Assembly: GCA_965602635.1 (NCBI GenBank)
Contig: CBFCZU010000068.1
Span: 1 to 17,890 of the forward strand
DNA: 17,890 nucleotides
DNA from: CBFCZU01 sp965602635
GTDB taxonomy: Bacteria; Planctomycetota; Phycisphaerae; SM23-33
Reading direction: 5' to 3'
Each line of letters opens with the position of its first letter. Positions within the stretch are counted from its first letter, which is position 1. Under the pieces are notes generated by a model. That model searched no databases. It was not told the origin of the DNA and was given only the letters and a program-made list of their open reading frames with translations. Shown here piece by piece: positions 1-7,355 of the stretch. The position numbers were made by a program, and so were the translations under genes.

Positions 1-34
1 TGAACTGCTTCTGCTTCTTCTCCCCGCAAATCTT

Positions 35-64
35 TTGTCAACTCCGTGGCCTCTGTGGTGAAAT
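35..64 (+). promoter_or_regulatory. Candidate sigma70-type promoter of the oxidoreductase gene
   Basis: TTGTCA at 35-40 matches the -35 consensus at 5 of 6 positions, and TGAAAT at 59-64 matches the -10 at 4 of 6, with an 18-nt spacer. Transcription would start near 71 and leave a leader of about 22 nt that contains the ribosome binding site at 83-87. The same bases look like part of a dispersed intergenic repeat (see findings), so the promoter match may be incidental. Confidence 0.35.
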
Positions 65-92
65 ACCGGCGTCGGGGGCGAGAGGAGTCACG

Positions 93-1136
93 ATGGCGGA
101 CAAGAAAGGCACTTCCGACCGGGCCGAGCCGGTCCGCGTGGGCGTGGTGGGCATGGGCATTCGCGGGCAGATGTACGCGACCGCGGCGGCGGGGCTGGCG
201 GGCGCAGAGCTAGTCGGCGTGTGCGACCTGGCGGAGGATCGCCGGCGCGCCGCGGCCGAGGAGTTCTCCGTGCCGGGCTTTGCCGACACCGAGGCGATGT
301 GCCGCCAGGCCGGACCCGAAGCGGTCGTCGTCGCCACGCCCGACTTCGCCCACGTCGAGCCGGCGCTTTCGGCAGCCGGGGCCGGGGCGAACCTGCTGAT
401 CGAGAAGCCGCTGGCGATGGACCTGGCCGATGGGCGGCGCGTCACCGAGGCCGTCGCCGCGGCCGGGGTGCGGGCGATGGTCGCGTTCGAGAATCACTGG
501 AACCCGCCGGTGTCGGCGATGAAGGCCGCCGCCGAGGCCGGCGAGCTGGGCGAGCTGGTCTCGTGCAACTCCCAGCTCGACGACCGGATCGACGTGCCCA
601 CGGAGATGCTCACCTGGCTGGGGCGGTCATCGCCCGGGTGGTTCCTGATGTCGCACACGGTGGAGCTGGCCGGGTGGATCGCGGGGCAGAAGCCGCGGCG
701 AGTCTGGGCGGCGGGGCGGAAGGGCGTGCTCACCGCCCGCGGCATCGACACCTACGACGCCATCCACGCGGTGATCGAGTTCGACGGTGGGATGACCGGC
801 TCGTTCAGCTCCTGCTGGGTGCTGCCGCGGTCGATTCCGCTGGTGTTCCAGTTCCGCCACGAGATGGTTGGCACGGCCGGGTCGGCGCGGGCCGACCTGA
901 CCGACCAGATGCTCCACCTGGCCGGCGAGCGCTACGAGCACCCCTCGACGATCGGCGTGTCGATGACCGGGGCGTTGACCAGCCCGCCGGCGCAGATGTT
1001 TGCGGATTTCCTCTCGGCCCTGCGCGGCGGCGGCGAGATGCCCTGCACGCTGGCCGACGCCCTGGTGAACGTCGCGGCCGTGGCCGCCATTCACGAGAGT
1101 ATCGACACAGGCCGGGCCGTGGAGGTACGCGCCTGA
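93..1136 (+). CDS. Gfo/Idh/MocA family NAD(P)-dependent oxidoreductase
   Basis: This 347-aa protein has the length and fold pattern of the Gfo/Idh/MocA sugar or cyclitol dehydrogenase family. The N-terminal Rossmann motif GVVGMGIRG is at about 17-25, and the acidic Asp45 in VCDLAED is suited to NAD binding. EKP at 104-106 carries the family's catalytic Lys105. SHTVELAGW near 187-195 lies where the family usually has its catalytic His, but the usual His-x-x-Asp spacing is not kept. No signal peptide is visible, so it is probably cytoplasmic. The start is supported by AGGAG at 83-87, five bases upstream of ATG. Members oxidise or reduce sugars, inositols and glycan breakdown products; the substrate cannot be read here. 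The next gene begins 17 nt after the stop on the same strand, so they may be co-transcribed, though no functional link is evident. Confidence 0.9.
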   Translation: MADKKGTSDRAEPVRVGVVGMGIRGQMYATAAAGLAGAELVGVCDLAEDRRRAAAEEFSVPGFADTEAMCRQAGPEAVVVATPDFAHVEPALSAAGAGANLLIEKPLAMDLADGRRVTEAVAAAGVRAMVAFENHWNPPVSAMKAAAEAGELGELVSCNSQLDDRIDVPTEMLTWLGRSSPGWFLMSHTVELAGWIAGQKPRRVWAAGRKGVLTARGIDTYDAIHAVIEFDGGMTGSFSSCWVLPRSIPLVFQFRHEMVGTAGSARADLTDQMLHLAGERYEHPSTIGVSMTGALTSPPAQMFADFLSALRGGGEMPCTLADALVNVAAVAAIHESIDTGRAVEVRA

Positions 1137-1153
1137 CGCGGCCGGACAGCCCG

Positions 1154-1603
1154 ATGACCGTAAAGCGAATACTGCCGCCCGCCTGTCTTATGATCTCGAT
1201 TGCGATCATGGTCGCCCTGCACTTTCTGCTGCCGGTCAGGCAGGTCGTGCCCTCGCCCTATCGCTACCTGGGCATCGCCCTCCTGGTGATCGGCCTGGTG
1301 CTGAATATCTGGTCCGATCAGATCTTCAAGAAGGCAAAGACCACCGTGAATCCCTTCGAGCGGTCGAGCCGCCTGGTCACCGAGGGTCCGTACCGTTTCA
1401 GCCGCCATCCCATGTATCTCGGCATGGTCGTGATCCTCATTGGCCTGGCCGTCGTGCTGGGGAGCGTCACGCCCGTGCCGGTCATACCCGCGTTCACCTG
1501 GCTCGTCGCCGACAGGTTCATGTGCGTCGAGGAAAAAGCGATGGAGGGAACGTTCGGACAGACCTACCGGGCCTACCGCAGGCGCGTCCGGCGGTGGATC
1601 TGA
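1154..1603 (+). CDS. ICMT/PEMT-type membrane methyltransferase (first of two)
   Basis: This 149-aa integral membrane protein has the C-terminal signature of the isoprenylcysteine carboxyl methyltransferase/phospholipid methyltransferase superfamily. LVTEGPYRFSRHPMYLG is at about 74-90, followed by two hydrophobic segments, then Glu126-Glu127 and FGQTYRAYRRRVRRW near the end. In the family, the RHPxY region and the Glu pair form the S-adenosylmethionine pocket. Hydrophobic stretches near 7-27, 37-53, 88-104 and 105-119 suggest about four membrane passes. The frame stays open far upstream inside the oxidoreductase gene, but ATG at 1154 gives the normal family start; no strong ribosome binding site precedes it, so translational coupling to the preceding gene is possible. 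True ICMTs act on prenylated proteins, which bacteria lack, so the substrate is unknown and is probably a lipid or other hydrophobic molecule. Confidence 0.8.
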   Translation: MTVKRILPPACLMISIAIMVALHFLLPVRQVVPSPYRYLGIALLVIGLVLNIWSDQIFKKAKTTVNPFERSSRLVTEGPYRFSRHPMYLGMVVILIGLAVVLGSVTPVPVIPAFTWLVADRFMCVEEKAMEGTFGQTYRAYRRRVRRWI

Positions 1604-1654
1604 GCCTGGTGCTTCCAGACGTCCGGCCGCCCGGCGACCTGGCCGACAGGAGCA

Positions 1655-2245
1655 ATGCCTTTGCCTGACAGTGTGTTCAAGACGGTTTACCTGATCGGCC
1701 TGGTCGTCGGGTCGGTCGCCCGGAAGTGGTACGCCAGGCCCAACAAGCGCCAGGACGTTGCCGACAACCGCAGGTCTTGGCCGGACATGCTCCTGGTCGC
1801 CCTTGGCGCGGCGGGCATTTTCATCCTCCCTCTCCTGTGCGCGGTGACGGACCGGCTGGACTTCGCGGACTATCCCTTGCCGGCGTGGGCGGGCTGGTGC
1901 GGCGCGGGCGTCTTCGCCGCCGCCCTGTGGCTGCTGTGGCGCTCGCACGTGGACCTCGGGCGGAACTGGTCGCCGATCCCGCAAGTCCGGAAGGATCACT
2001 CGCTCGTCACCCAAGGCGTATATCGCCGGATCCGCCACCCCATGTACGCCGCCCACTGGCTCTGGGCCCTCGCCCAAGCGCTGCTGCTGGACAACTGGCT
2101 CGCCGGCCCGGCGATGCTGGTGACCTTCGCGCCCCTGTACCTGGTGCGGGTCCCGCGCGAGGAGCGGATGATGCTCGATCACTTCGGCGAGGAGTACCGC
2201 GCGTACATGAGCCGGACCGGGCGGATCATTCCGCGCCTGTGGTAG
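1655..2245 (+). CDS. ICMT/PEMT-type membrane methyltransferase (second of two)
   Basis: This 196-aa multi-pass membrane protein belongs to the same superfamily as the preceding gene but is clearly divergent and has an extra N-terminal membrane region. Conserved elements are LGRNWSPIPQ at about 101-110, LVTQGVYRRIRHPMYAAH near 117-134, Glu169-Glu170 in VPREERMM, and FGEEYRAYMSRTGRIIP at 177-193. This is a fuller match to the family's catalytic C-terminus than the first copy. Membrane segments are likely near 8-22, 44-64, 78-96, 130-147 and 150-165. AGGAG at 1648-1652 lies very close to the ATG. The gap from the previous stop is 51 nt. The gene ends 16 nt before the end of the convergent MutS2-like gene. 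Having two paralogues side by side suggests two substrates or a heteromeric enzyme; both are inference. Confidence 0.82.
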   Translation: MPLPDSVFKTVYLIGLVVGSVARKWYARPNKRQDVADNRRSWPDMLLVALGAAGIFILPLLCAVTDRLDFADYPLPAWAGWCGAGVFAAALWLLWRSHVDLGRNWSPIPQVRKDHSLVTQGVYRRIRHPMYAAHWLWALAQALLLDNWLAGPAMLVTFAPLYLVRVPREERMMLDHFGEEYRAYMSRTGRIIPRLW

Positions 2246-2261
2246 CTCGCCCTCGCCGGGG

Positions 2262-4835
2262 CTACTTGCCTTGCCGCACGGGCTCCAGGTCGGCGATGGG
2301 CACCTGCATCTCGAACGCCCCCGCCTGGACGACGGCCTGGTCCCTGGCCTGGTCGAAGCGGATGAGCGTGGCGCGCTTGTGGAAGGGGACGACGTACACC
2401 TTCTCGCCCGCCTCGGTCTTCAGCAGGAGCTCGCGATTGGCCTGGGCGGCCTTGGTGTCGCCGCTCCGGCGGGGCATTGGGCTGTCGCGCTTGTCCTTGG
2501 GCTTGCGCGGATGGCGAGCGGCGGCCTTGGCGCGGTGGGCGAACGGGCCGACCTGAGGGAACAATTCCTGGATCGCTAGCCTGATTACCCCTCGGGCGGT
2601 CTGGACCTTCGCCCGGGCAGTGGAGAAGTCCAGCTCCAGGAGCTTGCCCTTGCCCGGCGGGCGGGCGATGGTCACCTCGTCGCCGACCTTCGCCTTTCCG
2701 ACGGCGCTGAGCCACTGATCGAGCTGCCCCTGGCGGGCGCGGTGGCGGGTGAGCGAGAGGTGGTACTCCTTCTGGAGCCGCTCGGCCTCGGCGCGGCTGG
2801 CCTCCGCCTGGCGGGCCTGGGCGAGGATCTGCTCGCGGAGCGAGGCGATCTCGGCCCGCACGCCGCTCTGGCCCAGGTCGGGCATCAGCTCGGCGAGCGG
2901 CACCTCAACCTGGACGTTCTCCACGTCCACCACCGCGATCTGCTTGTTGAACTGCACCCGCACCAGGCGTCCGGGCTTGGAGTGGTTGGGGACGGGCACC
3001 TCGTCGCCGGGGCGGAGCTCGGCAAGCGACGCCAGCCAGCTCTCGAACCGCCCCTGGAGGCGGTGCAGCTCGGAGAGCTTCCCTGCGTACTCCTCCTGTG
3101 AGTTCTCCGCCGCCAGCCGGGCGGAGAAGGCCTCTGAGCGCGCCTTCTCGGACGCCCGCCGCGAGACGGTGGTGGCGCGGATGGCCCGCCGGAATGTCCC
3201 GGCCTTTTCGTGAACGAGCCTGTTGGCCGAGTTGACGATCCGCTTGGGCATGCCCATCGCCGCGGCGACGGTGATGGCGTGGCTCTCGCCCGGCTCGCCG
3301 ATGCGCAGGTGGTAGGTCGGGCGGAGCGTACGCGTGTCGAACTCCACCGAGGCGTTGTCCGCCCGGTCGTGATTGAAGGCGTAGGCCTTGAGCACGCCCA
3401 GGTGCGTGGTGACCATTGCCTGGCACCCGATCTGGCGCAGCTCGTCGAGGACGGCCTGGCCTATGGCGCCGCCCTCGTCGGGGTCGGTGCCGCTGCCCAG
3501 CTCGTCCAGCAGGACCAGGCAGTACCTGTCGGCCTTGCGGAGGATGTTCTTCACGCGCCGGATGTGCCCCCCGAAGGTGGACAGCGACTGCTCGAGCGAC
3601 TGCTCGTCGCCCACGTCCAGCAGGACGTCGCGGAACAGGGGCAGCGCCGAGCCCTGGGTGGCGGGGATGTGCATCCCCGACTGGGCCATCACCGCCAGCA
3701 GCCCGACGGTCTTGAGCGTGACGGTCTTGCCGCCGGTGTTCGAGCCGGTGACGATGAGCACGTCGAAGTCCTGCCCCAGGCGCACGTCGATGGGGACGAC
3801 TTCCATTCGCCGCTCCGGGTCGGCCCCGGCCGCCTCCTGCTGATAGGCCTGCTCGATCAGCAGTGGGTGGCGGGCGTTGCGCAGCAGCAGCGGACCCCGT
3901 TCGGTAATCTCCGGGGAGGCGAATTCGAACTGGAAGGCGTACTGCGCCTTGGCGGCGATCAGGTCGATCTGCGCCAGCGTCCGCATGGCCGAGAGCATCT
4001 GCTCGACACGTTTGTGGAGGGTGATGCCCAGCTCGTTCAGCAGCCGGGCCGCCTCACGCCGCTCCTGCTCGGCCAGCTCAACCAGCTTGTTGTTCAGCTC
4101 GACCGATTCGGTCGGCTCGACGAAGAGTGTGGCGCCGGTGTGGCTGGCGCGGTGGACGACGCCGGGCAGCTCGTGGCGCCGCTCGGCCTTGACCGGCAGG
4201 ACGAACCGGTCCTCGTGCAGCGTGACGGTGGGGTTCTGGAGGATCCTGGCGATCTCCGGGCGGCGGGCGTAGCCGTAGATGACCTCGTGGATGCGCTGGC
4301 GCGTTCGCTCGATGCTGTGGCGCGCCCGGGCGAGGGTCTCCGAGGCAGAGTCCATCACCTCGCCCCGGGAGTTGACCACCGAACGGATGGCCTCGACCTC
4401 GCCCTGGAAGTCCGGGAGCTGCGCGCCCAGCTCGCGGAGCAGGCCTCTGGACTCGTCCAGCCCCTCGGCCCAGCGTCGGACGGCGCCGGCGCCTTCGAGC
4501 GTGGCGGCGATGACGACGAAGTCCTCGCCTGTGGCGCCTCCGCCGGCGTGTGCGCGGCTGAGGTTATCGGCTATGTCGGTTATGCCGCCGAAAGGCGGCG
4601 GGCCGACGTCGCGAAGCGTGGTGACCATCTGCGAGGTCTCCGCCAGCCAGCGGCGGACAGTCTCAGGCCGGCGCGACGGGCCGATACGGCGTGCCAGCGC
4701 CTGCCCCAGCCTGCAGCGGCAGAAGCGGCTGAGAATGCGGCGGACCTGGTCGAACTCCAGCTTGTTGAGGGTAAAGTGATCCACGGGGTTCCGCGTGATT
4801 GTACCGAGCGGCCGAACACGCATTTTACCACGCAT
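2262..4835 (-). CDS. MutS2-family ATPase lacking an Smr domain, with three KOW-like modules
   Basis: This 857-aa protein is a MutS2-type DNA- or ribosome-associated ATPase. The N-terminal FTLNKLEFDQ region (21-30) and the helical core with HEDRFVLPVKAERR and GATLFVEP (207-241) are typical of MutS2. The ATPase is intact: Walker A GSNTGGKT at 364-371 (Ser where most members have Pro), STFGGHIRRV near 419-428, Walker B LVLLDELGSGTDPDEG around 440-455 with Asp444-Glu445, and TTHLG at 476-480. MutS2 normally continues through a coiled coil and one KOW module into a C-terminal Smr nuclease with an LDLRG-type motif. Here no such motif is present. Instead there are three similar short beta-rich segments at about 608-652, 716-760 and 808-853, each opening with a Gly-Asp/Glu-x-Val turn and closing with a Leu-(Met/Phe/Glu)-Pro-like end. 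ATG at 4823 is an alternative start. The family acts in recombination suppression or rescue of collided ribosomes; nuclease activity is not expected here. Confidence 0.9.
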   Translation of the reverse strand: MRGKMRVRPLGTITRNPVDHFTLNKLEFDQVRRILSRFCRCRLGQALARRIGPSRRPETVRRWLAETSQMVTTLRDVGPPPFGGITDIADNLSRAHAGGGATGEDFVVIAATLEGAGAVRRWAEGLDESRGLLRELGAQLPDFQGEVEAIRSVVNSRGEVMDSASETLARARHSIERTRQRIHEVIYGYARRPEIARILQNPTVTLHEDRFVLPVKAERRHELPGVVHRASHTGATLFVEPTESVELNNKLVELAEQERREAARLLNELGITLHKRVEQMLSAMRTLAQIDLIAAKAQYAFQFEFASPEITERGPLLLRNARHPLLIEQAYQQEAAGADPERRMEVVPIDVRLGQDFDVLIVTGSNTGGKTVTLKTVGLLAVMAQSGMHIPATQGSALPLFRDVLLDVGDEQSLEQSLSTFGGHIRRVKNILRKADRYCLVLLDELGSGTDPDEGGAIGQAVLDELRQIGCQAMVTTHLGVLKAYAFNHDRADNASVEFDTRTLRPTYHLRIGEPGESHAITVAAAMGMPKRIVNSANRLVHEKAGTFRRAIRATTVSRRASEKARSEAFSARLAAENSQEEYAGKLSELHRLQGRFESWLASLAELRPGDEVPVPNHSKPGRLVRVQFNKQIAVVDVENVQVEVPLAELMPDLGQSGVRAEIASLREQILAQARQAEASRAEAERLQKEYHLSLTRHRARQGQLDQWLSAVGKAKVGDEVTIARPPGKGKLLELDFSTARAKVQTARGVIRLAIQELFPQVGPFAHRAKAAARHPRKPKDKRDSPMPRRSGDTKAAQANRELLLKTEAGEKVYVVPFHKRATLIRFDQARDQAVVQAGAFEMQVPIADLEPVRQGK

Positions 4836-4966
4836 TCGCGGCGCGCGCGAAATATTTGCACCCGCGGCGGCCTATCGGCGGGCGGCCGCGGCGGTTGGCG
4901 TGCAGCTTTCCGGCGGCGCTGGCCGATAAGAGTTGCGTGCTGACGATTACCTGAAGGGCCGGGACC
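4836..4966. other. Divergent intergenic region between the MutS2-like and membrane protein genes
   Basis: This 131-bp spacer must hold promoters for the MutS2-like gene (minus) and the membrane protein gene (plus). It has one AT-rich patch, AAATATTTG at 4851-4859, in otherwise GC-rich sequence; read on the minus strand this could supply a -10 region. I could not find a convincing -35/-10 pair for either direction, and I see no hairpin or binding site that I would defend. Confidence 0.4.
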
Positions 4967-5794
4967 GTGATCTACGCGGCGTTCTCCGTGTATCTGTTGG
5001 GGGTGATCTTCGCCGGGCAGGGCGTGTATCGCCTGTGGGCCGACATGATCAAGCCGCGCCGCGTCGGCTGGGCGCTGCTGCCCGGGACCGTCGTCGCGGA
5101 GATGGCCTACATTTTCGGCTGCCTGATCACCGGCGGGGAGATCCGCCGTGCCAAGCTCATGAGCGGCGGCGGGGGCGGCGCCGCGGCGCCCCGGCGGAAG
5201 GCCTCCGGCGGGGAAGAGGCCGAGCCCACCACCGAGGCGACGCCGAAGTTCCGCTTCCTCGGGCCAATGGTGGCCTCGTTCATGTGCATCGTCGCCTGCG
5301 GGGCGGGCATCATCGTCGCCCGCTCGCTGCTGGGCGGGCCGGTGATCGACGAGTTCGCCGGCGGTGGCTCGGGCGCCTCACTCCCCCAGGCCCTGCCGGG
5401 AAGCACCGCCGCCTTCTGGTTCCAGCTCGAGGGCCACCTCGGCCTGCTCCGACGCATGAGCGCCACCTGGCTGGAAGTGGACTGGCTCAACTGGCGCGTG
5501 CCCCTGTTCGTGTACGTGAGCGTCTGCCTGTCGATCCGCCTGGCGCCCGTGCGGCGCTCGCTGCGGGCCACGCTGGCGGCGGTCGTGGTCCTGGCCGGCG
5601 GCATCGCCCTGGTCGGAGTGATCTGGAGCCGATTCGACGGGCTGATGAGGAACAACCTCTGGCCGCTGGTTACCTACACCTGGTCGCTGCTGCTGTTCCT
5701 GCTGGCAGTGAGCCTGATCGTCCGGGGCGGCGTCGCGCTGGTCCGCGCCCTCATCGAGGACGACCACCCCGCCCCCGCGGGCAAGGGCGACTGA
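4967..5794 (+). CDS. Multi-pass membrane protein of unknown function
   Basis: I do not recognise this 275-aa protein beyond its membrane topology. Hydrophobic segments lie near 4-23, 34-54, 98-121, 177-190, 200-220 and 231-256, so five or six passes are likely. A Gly/Ala/Glu-rich hydrophilic linker at about 65-95 separates the first pair of segments from the rest. The opening block (YAAFSVYLLGVIFAGQGVYR, then VAEMAYIFGCLITGGEI near 43-59) looks like a conserved module rather than random sequence. The C-terminal half ends in a charged tail. The start is GTG at 4967, chosen because it begins the first membrane segment; no strong ribosome binding site is visible. The stop is 12 nt from the end of the convergent ADP-ribosylglycohydrolase gene. 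Its reality is supported by consistent codon use and by clean hydrophobic periodicity. No function is proposed. Confidence 0.75.
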   Translation: MIYAAFSVYLLGVIFAGQGVYRLWADMIKPRRVGWALLPGTVVAEMAYIFGCLITGGEIRRAKLMSGGGGGAAAPRRKASGGEEAEPTTEATPKFRFLGPMVASFMCIVACGAGIIVARSLLGGPVIDEFAGGGSGASLPQALPGSTAAFWFQLEGHLGLLRRMSATWLEVDWLNWRVPLFVYVSVCLSIRLAPVRRSLRATLAAVVVLAGGIALVGVIWSRFDGLMRNNLWPLVTYTWSLLLFLLAVSLIVRGGVALVRALIEDDHPAPAGKGD

Positions 5795-5806
5795 CACCCC
5801 CCGAGG

Positions 5807-7339
5807 TCAGGGGGCTGGCGCGACGTTGCCGTTGAGCAGTGTGATCGGGACGAGCATCACGGCCGGCCGGCCCTCGACGGTCAACTCCACCACGCAGCGG
5901 TTCATCGCCTTCTCCACCCGCTCGGCGTGGAGCGTGAACTCCAGCGCGACCGCCTCGCCCAGGTGCGCCGGCAGGGACATCACCACGCCGTCGCCGGCGG
6001 GGCCCACGCGCCACCCGGCCGGCAGGTACCAGTGCAGCGAGACGTTCGCCTGGACCTTGTAGGTGTTGCGGAGGGTAAGGGCGACGGTCTTGGGCTCGCC
6101 GTCGCGTATGGTCGGCGAGTCGCCGTAATCGACCTCGACGCTGAAGAAGTCGAAGTGGAAGACCGGGGCGTTCATGCTCGCCCGCAGCGACTCCCCGCCG
6201 TCGCTCGCCGCCAGCGAGGCGGCCTCGTCGCCCGAGACGTCGGTCGCCGCGCCCTCGACGATCGCCACCTTGGAGGCGCGGTTGCGCCCCAGCACCTGCA
6301 TGGCCAGCCGCTCGGTGCGGTCGGTCATCTCGTCGATGGTCTGCGGAAGCTGCCTGCCCAGGCCCAGCTCGCCGAGGTTCAGGCAGGCGGTCTTGATGCC
6401 ACGCCCGATGGGTTCGAGCCACTTTGCGGGTATGGCGTCGGCGCCGTGGATGAGGCCGAAGATGGACCCCGCCGTGGCGCCGGTGCAGTCGGTGTCCTCG
6501 CCGCAGTTGACCGTGGTGCAGATCATCTTGTCGAAGTCGTCGCCGCCGCAGAGCAGCCCCAGCACGACGATGGCGATGTTGGACGGCGCGTCGTAGCCCC
6601 TCTGGCCCTCGTGGAAGCCCTTCTCCCGGTCGGCCGGGCTCGTCAGGGACGCATCGCCCATCATGGAGCTGCCGCGGTGGTGGCGGAGGATTTCCTCGCG
6701 GGCGGCCTTCCAGTCGGCCCCGGCCTGGTGGCAATCGACGGCGCAGCGGACGGCCCCGGCCACGCCGCAGTCGGGCGGGATGTAGCTCAGCCCGATGTCG
6801 ATCAGCTCGCGCATGTCCGACACCACGAACGCCGCGCTCTCCAGCGCCGCGCAGAACACCGCCGCGTAGGTCCCCTCGCCGTTGCCGTGGTCGAGGATGG
6901 CGTCCTGGCAGGCGTAACGCGCCGCCAGCGCCGGGCGCCCGGGGGCGATGCAGGCCCAGATCTCCGAGCGGATGAACGCGCCGCAACTGTCCTTGTAGGC
7001 GTTGTGCAGCGTCCCGGACAGCGGCGGGAGGAGCCCCGAGCGCATGTTCGCCTTGGCCGTGCCGTACTCGCTCCAGTGCGGCGTCACGTAAAGGCACCAG
7101 TACTCGCTCAGCACGCGGGCGTCGATCTCCACGCCCATCTCCTCGAGCGCCACCAGCCACAGGAGCTGGATGTCCAGGTCGTCGTTGGGCAGCGGCTCGC
7201 CGCCGAGGGGCTGGGTGTAGAAGCTCACCTCGTTGACCTGGCGCCGCCACTCGAACGGCGCGCCCAGCGTCCCGCCGATGTTCTTGCCCATCCAGCAGCC
7301 GAGAACCTTCCGGCGGTACTCGTCACGGTTGAGTATCAT
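5807..7339 (-). CDS. ADP-ribosylglycohydrolase-family protein with C-terminal beta-sandwich-like domain
   Basis: This 510-aa protein has the two metal-binding blocks of the ADP-ribosylglycohydrolase (DraG/ARH) fold. The first is the N-terminal KVLGCWMGKNIGGTLGAPFE (11-30) followed by NDDLDIQ at 52-58; the second is NCGEDTDCTGATAGSIFG at 278-295, whose Asp282/Asp284 correspond to the family's Mg ligands. The first metal block reads NDDLD rather than the usual TDDT. Residues from about 395 to 500 are beta-rich (VTLRNTYKVQANVSLHWYLP and similar), like an appended immunoglobulin-like domain, making it longer than stand-alone ARH enzymes of about 300 aa. No signal peptide is seen. AAGGGA lies six bases before ATG. 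It starts 16 nt after the URO-D-like gene, as the last gene of a three-gene operon. Whether it cleaves ADP-ribose or another N- or O-glycoside is unknown. Confidence 0.87.
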   Translation of the reverse strand: MILNRDEYRRKVLGCWMGKNIGGTLGAPFEWRRQVNEVSFYTQPLGGEPLPNDDLDIQLLWLVALEEMGVEIDARVLSEYWCLYVTPHWSEYGTAKANMRSGLLPPLSGTLHNAYKDSCGAFIRSEIWACIAPGRPALAARYACQDAILDHGNGEGTYAAVFCAALESAAFVVSDMRELIDIGLSYIPPDCGVAGAVRCAVDCHQAGADWKAAREEILRHHRGSSMMGDASLTSPADREKGFHEGQRGYDAPSNIAIVVLGLLCGGDDFDKMICTTVNCGEDTDCTGATAGSIFGLIHGADAIPAKWLEPIGRGIKTACLNLGELGLGRQLPQTIDEMTDRTERLAMQVLGRNRASKVAIVEGAATDVSGDEAASLAASDGGESLRASMNAPVFHFDFFSVEVDYGDSPTIRDGEPKTVALTLRNTYKVQANVSLHWYLPAGWRVGPAGDGVVMSLPAHLGEAVALEFTLHAERVEKAMNRCVVELTVEGRPAVMLVPITLLNGNVAPAP

Positions 7340-7355
7340 TCGATGTCCCTTTCCT

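Noticed and set aside
221..1153. N-terminal extension of the first ICMT-like protein overlapping the oxidoreductase gene
   Set aside because: The extension is Arg/Gly-rich shadow sequence in another frame of a clear gene; the membrane protein begins at 1154.
3210..4943. Long open frame on the plus strand opposite the MutS2-like gene
   Set aside because: It is antisense to a protein with intact Walker motifs, has a composition typical of GC-rich shadow frames, and shows no domain.
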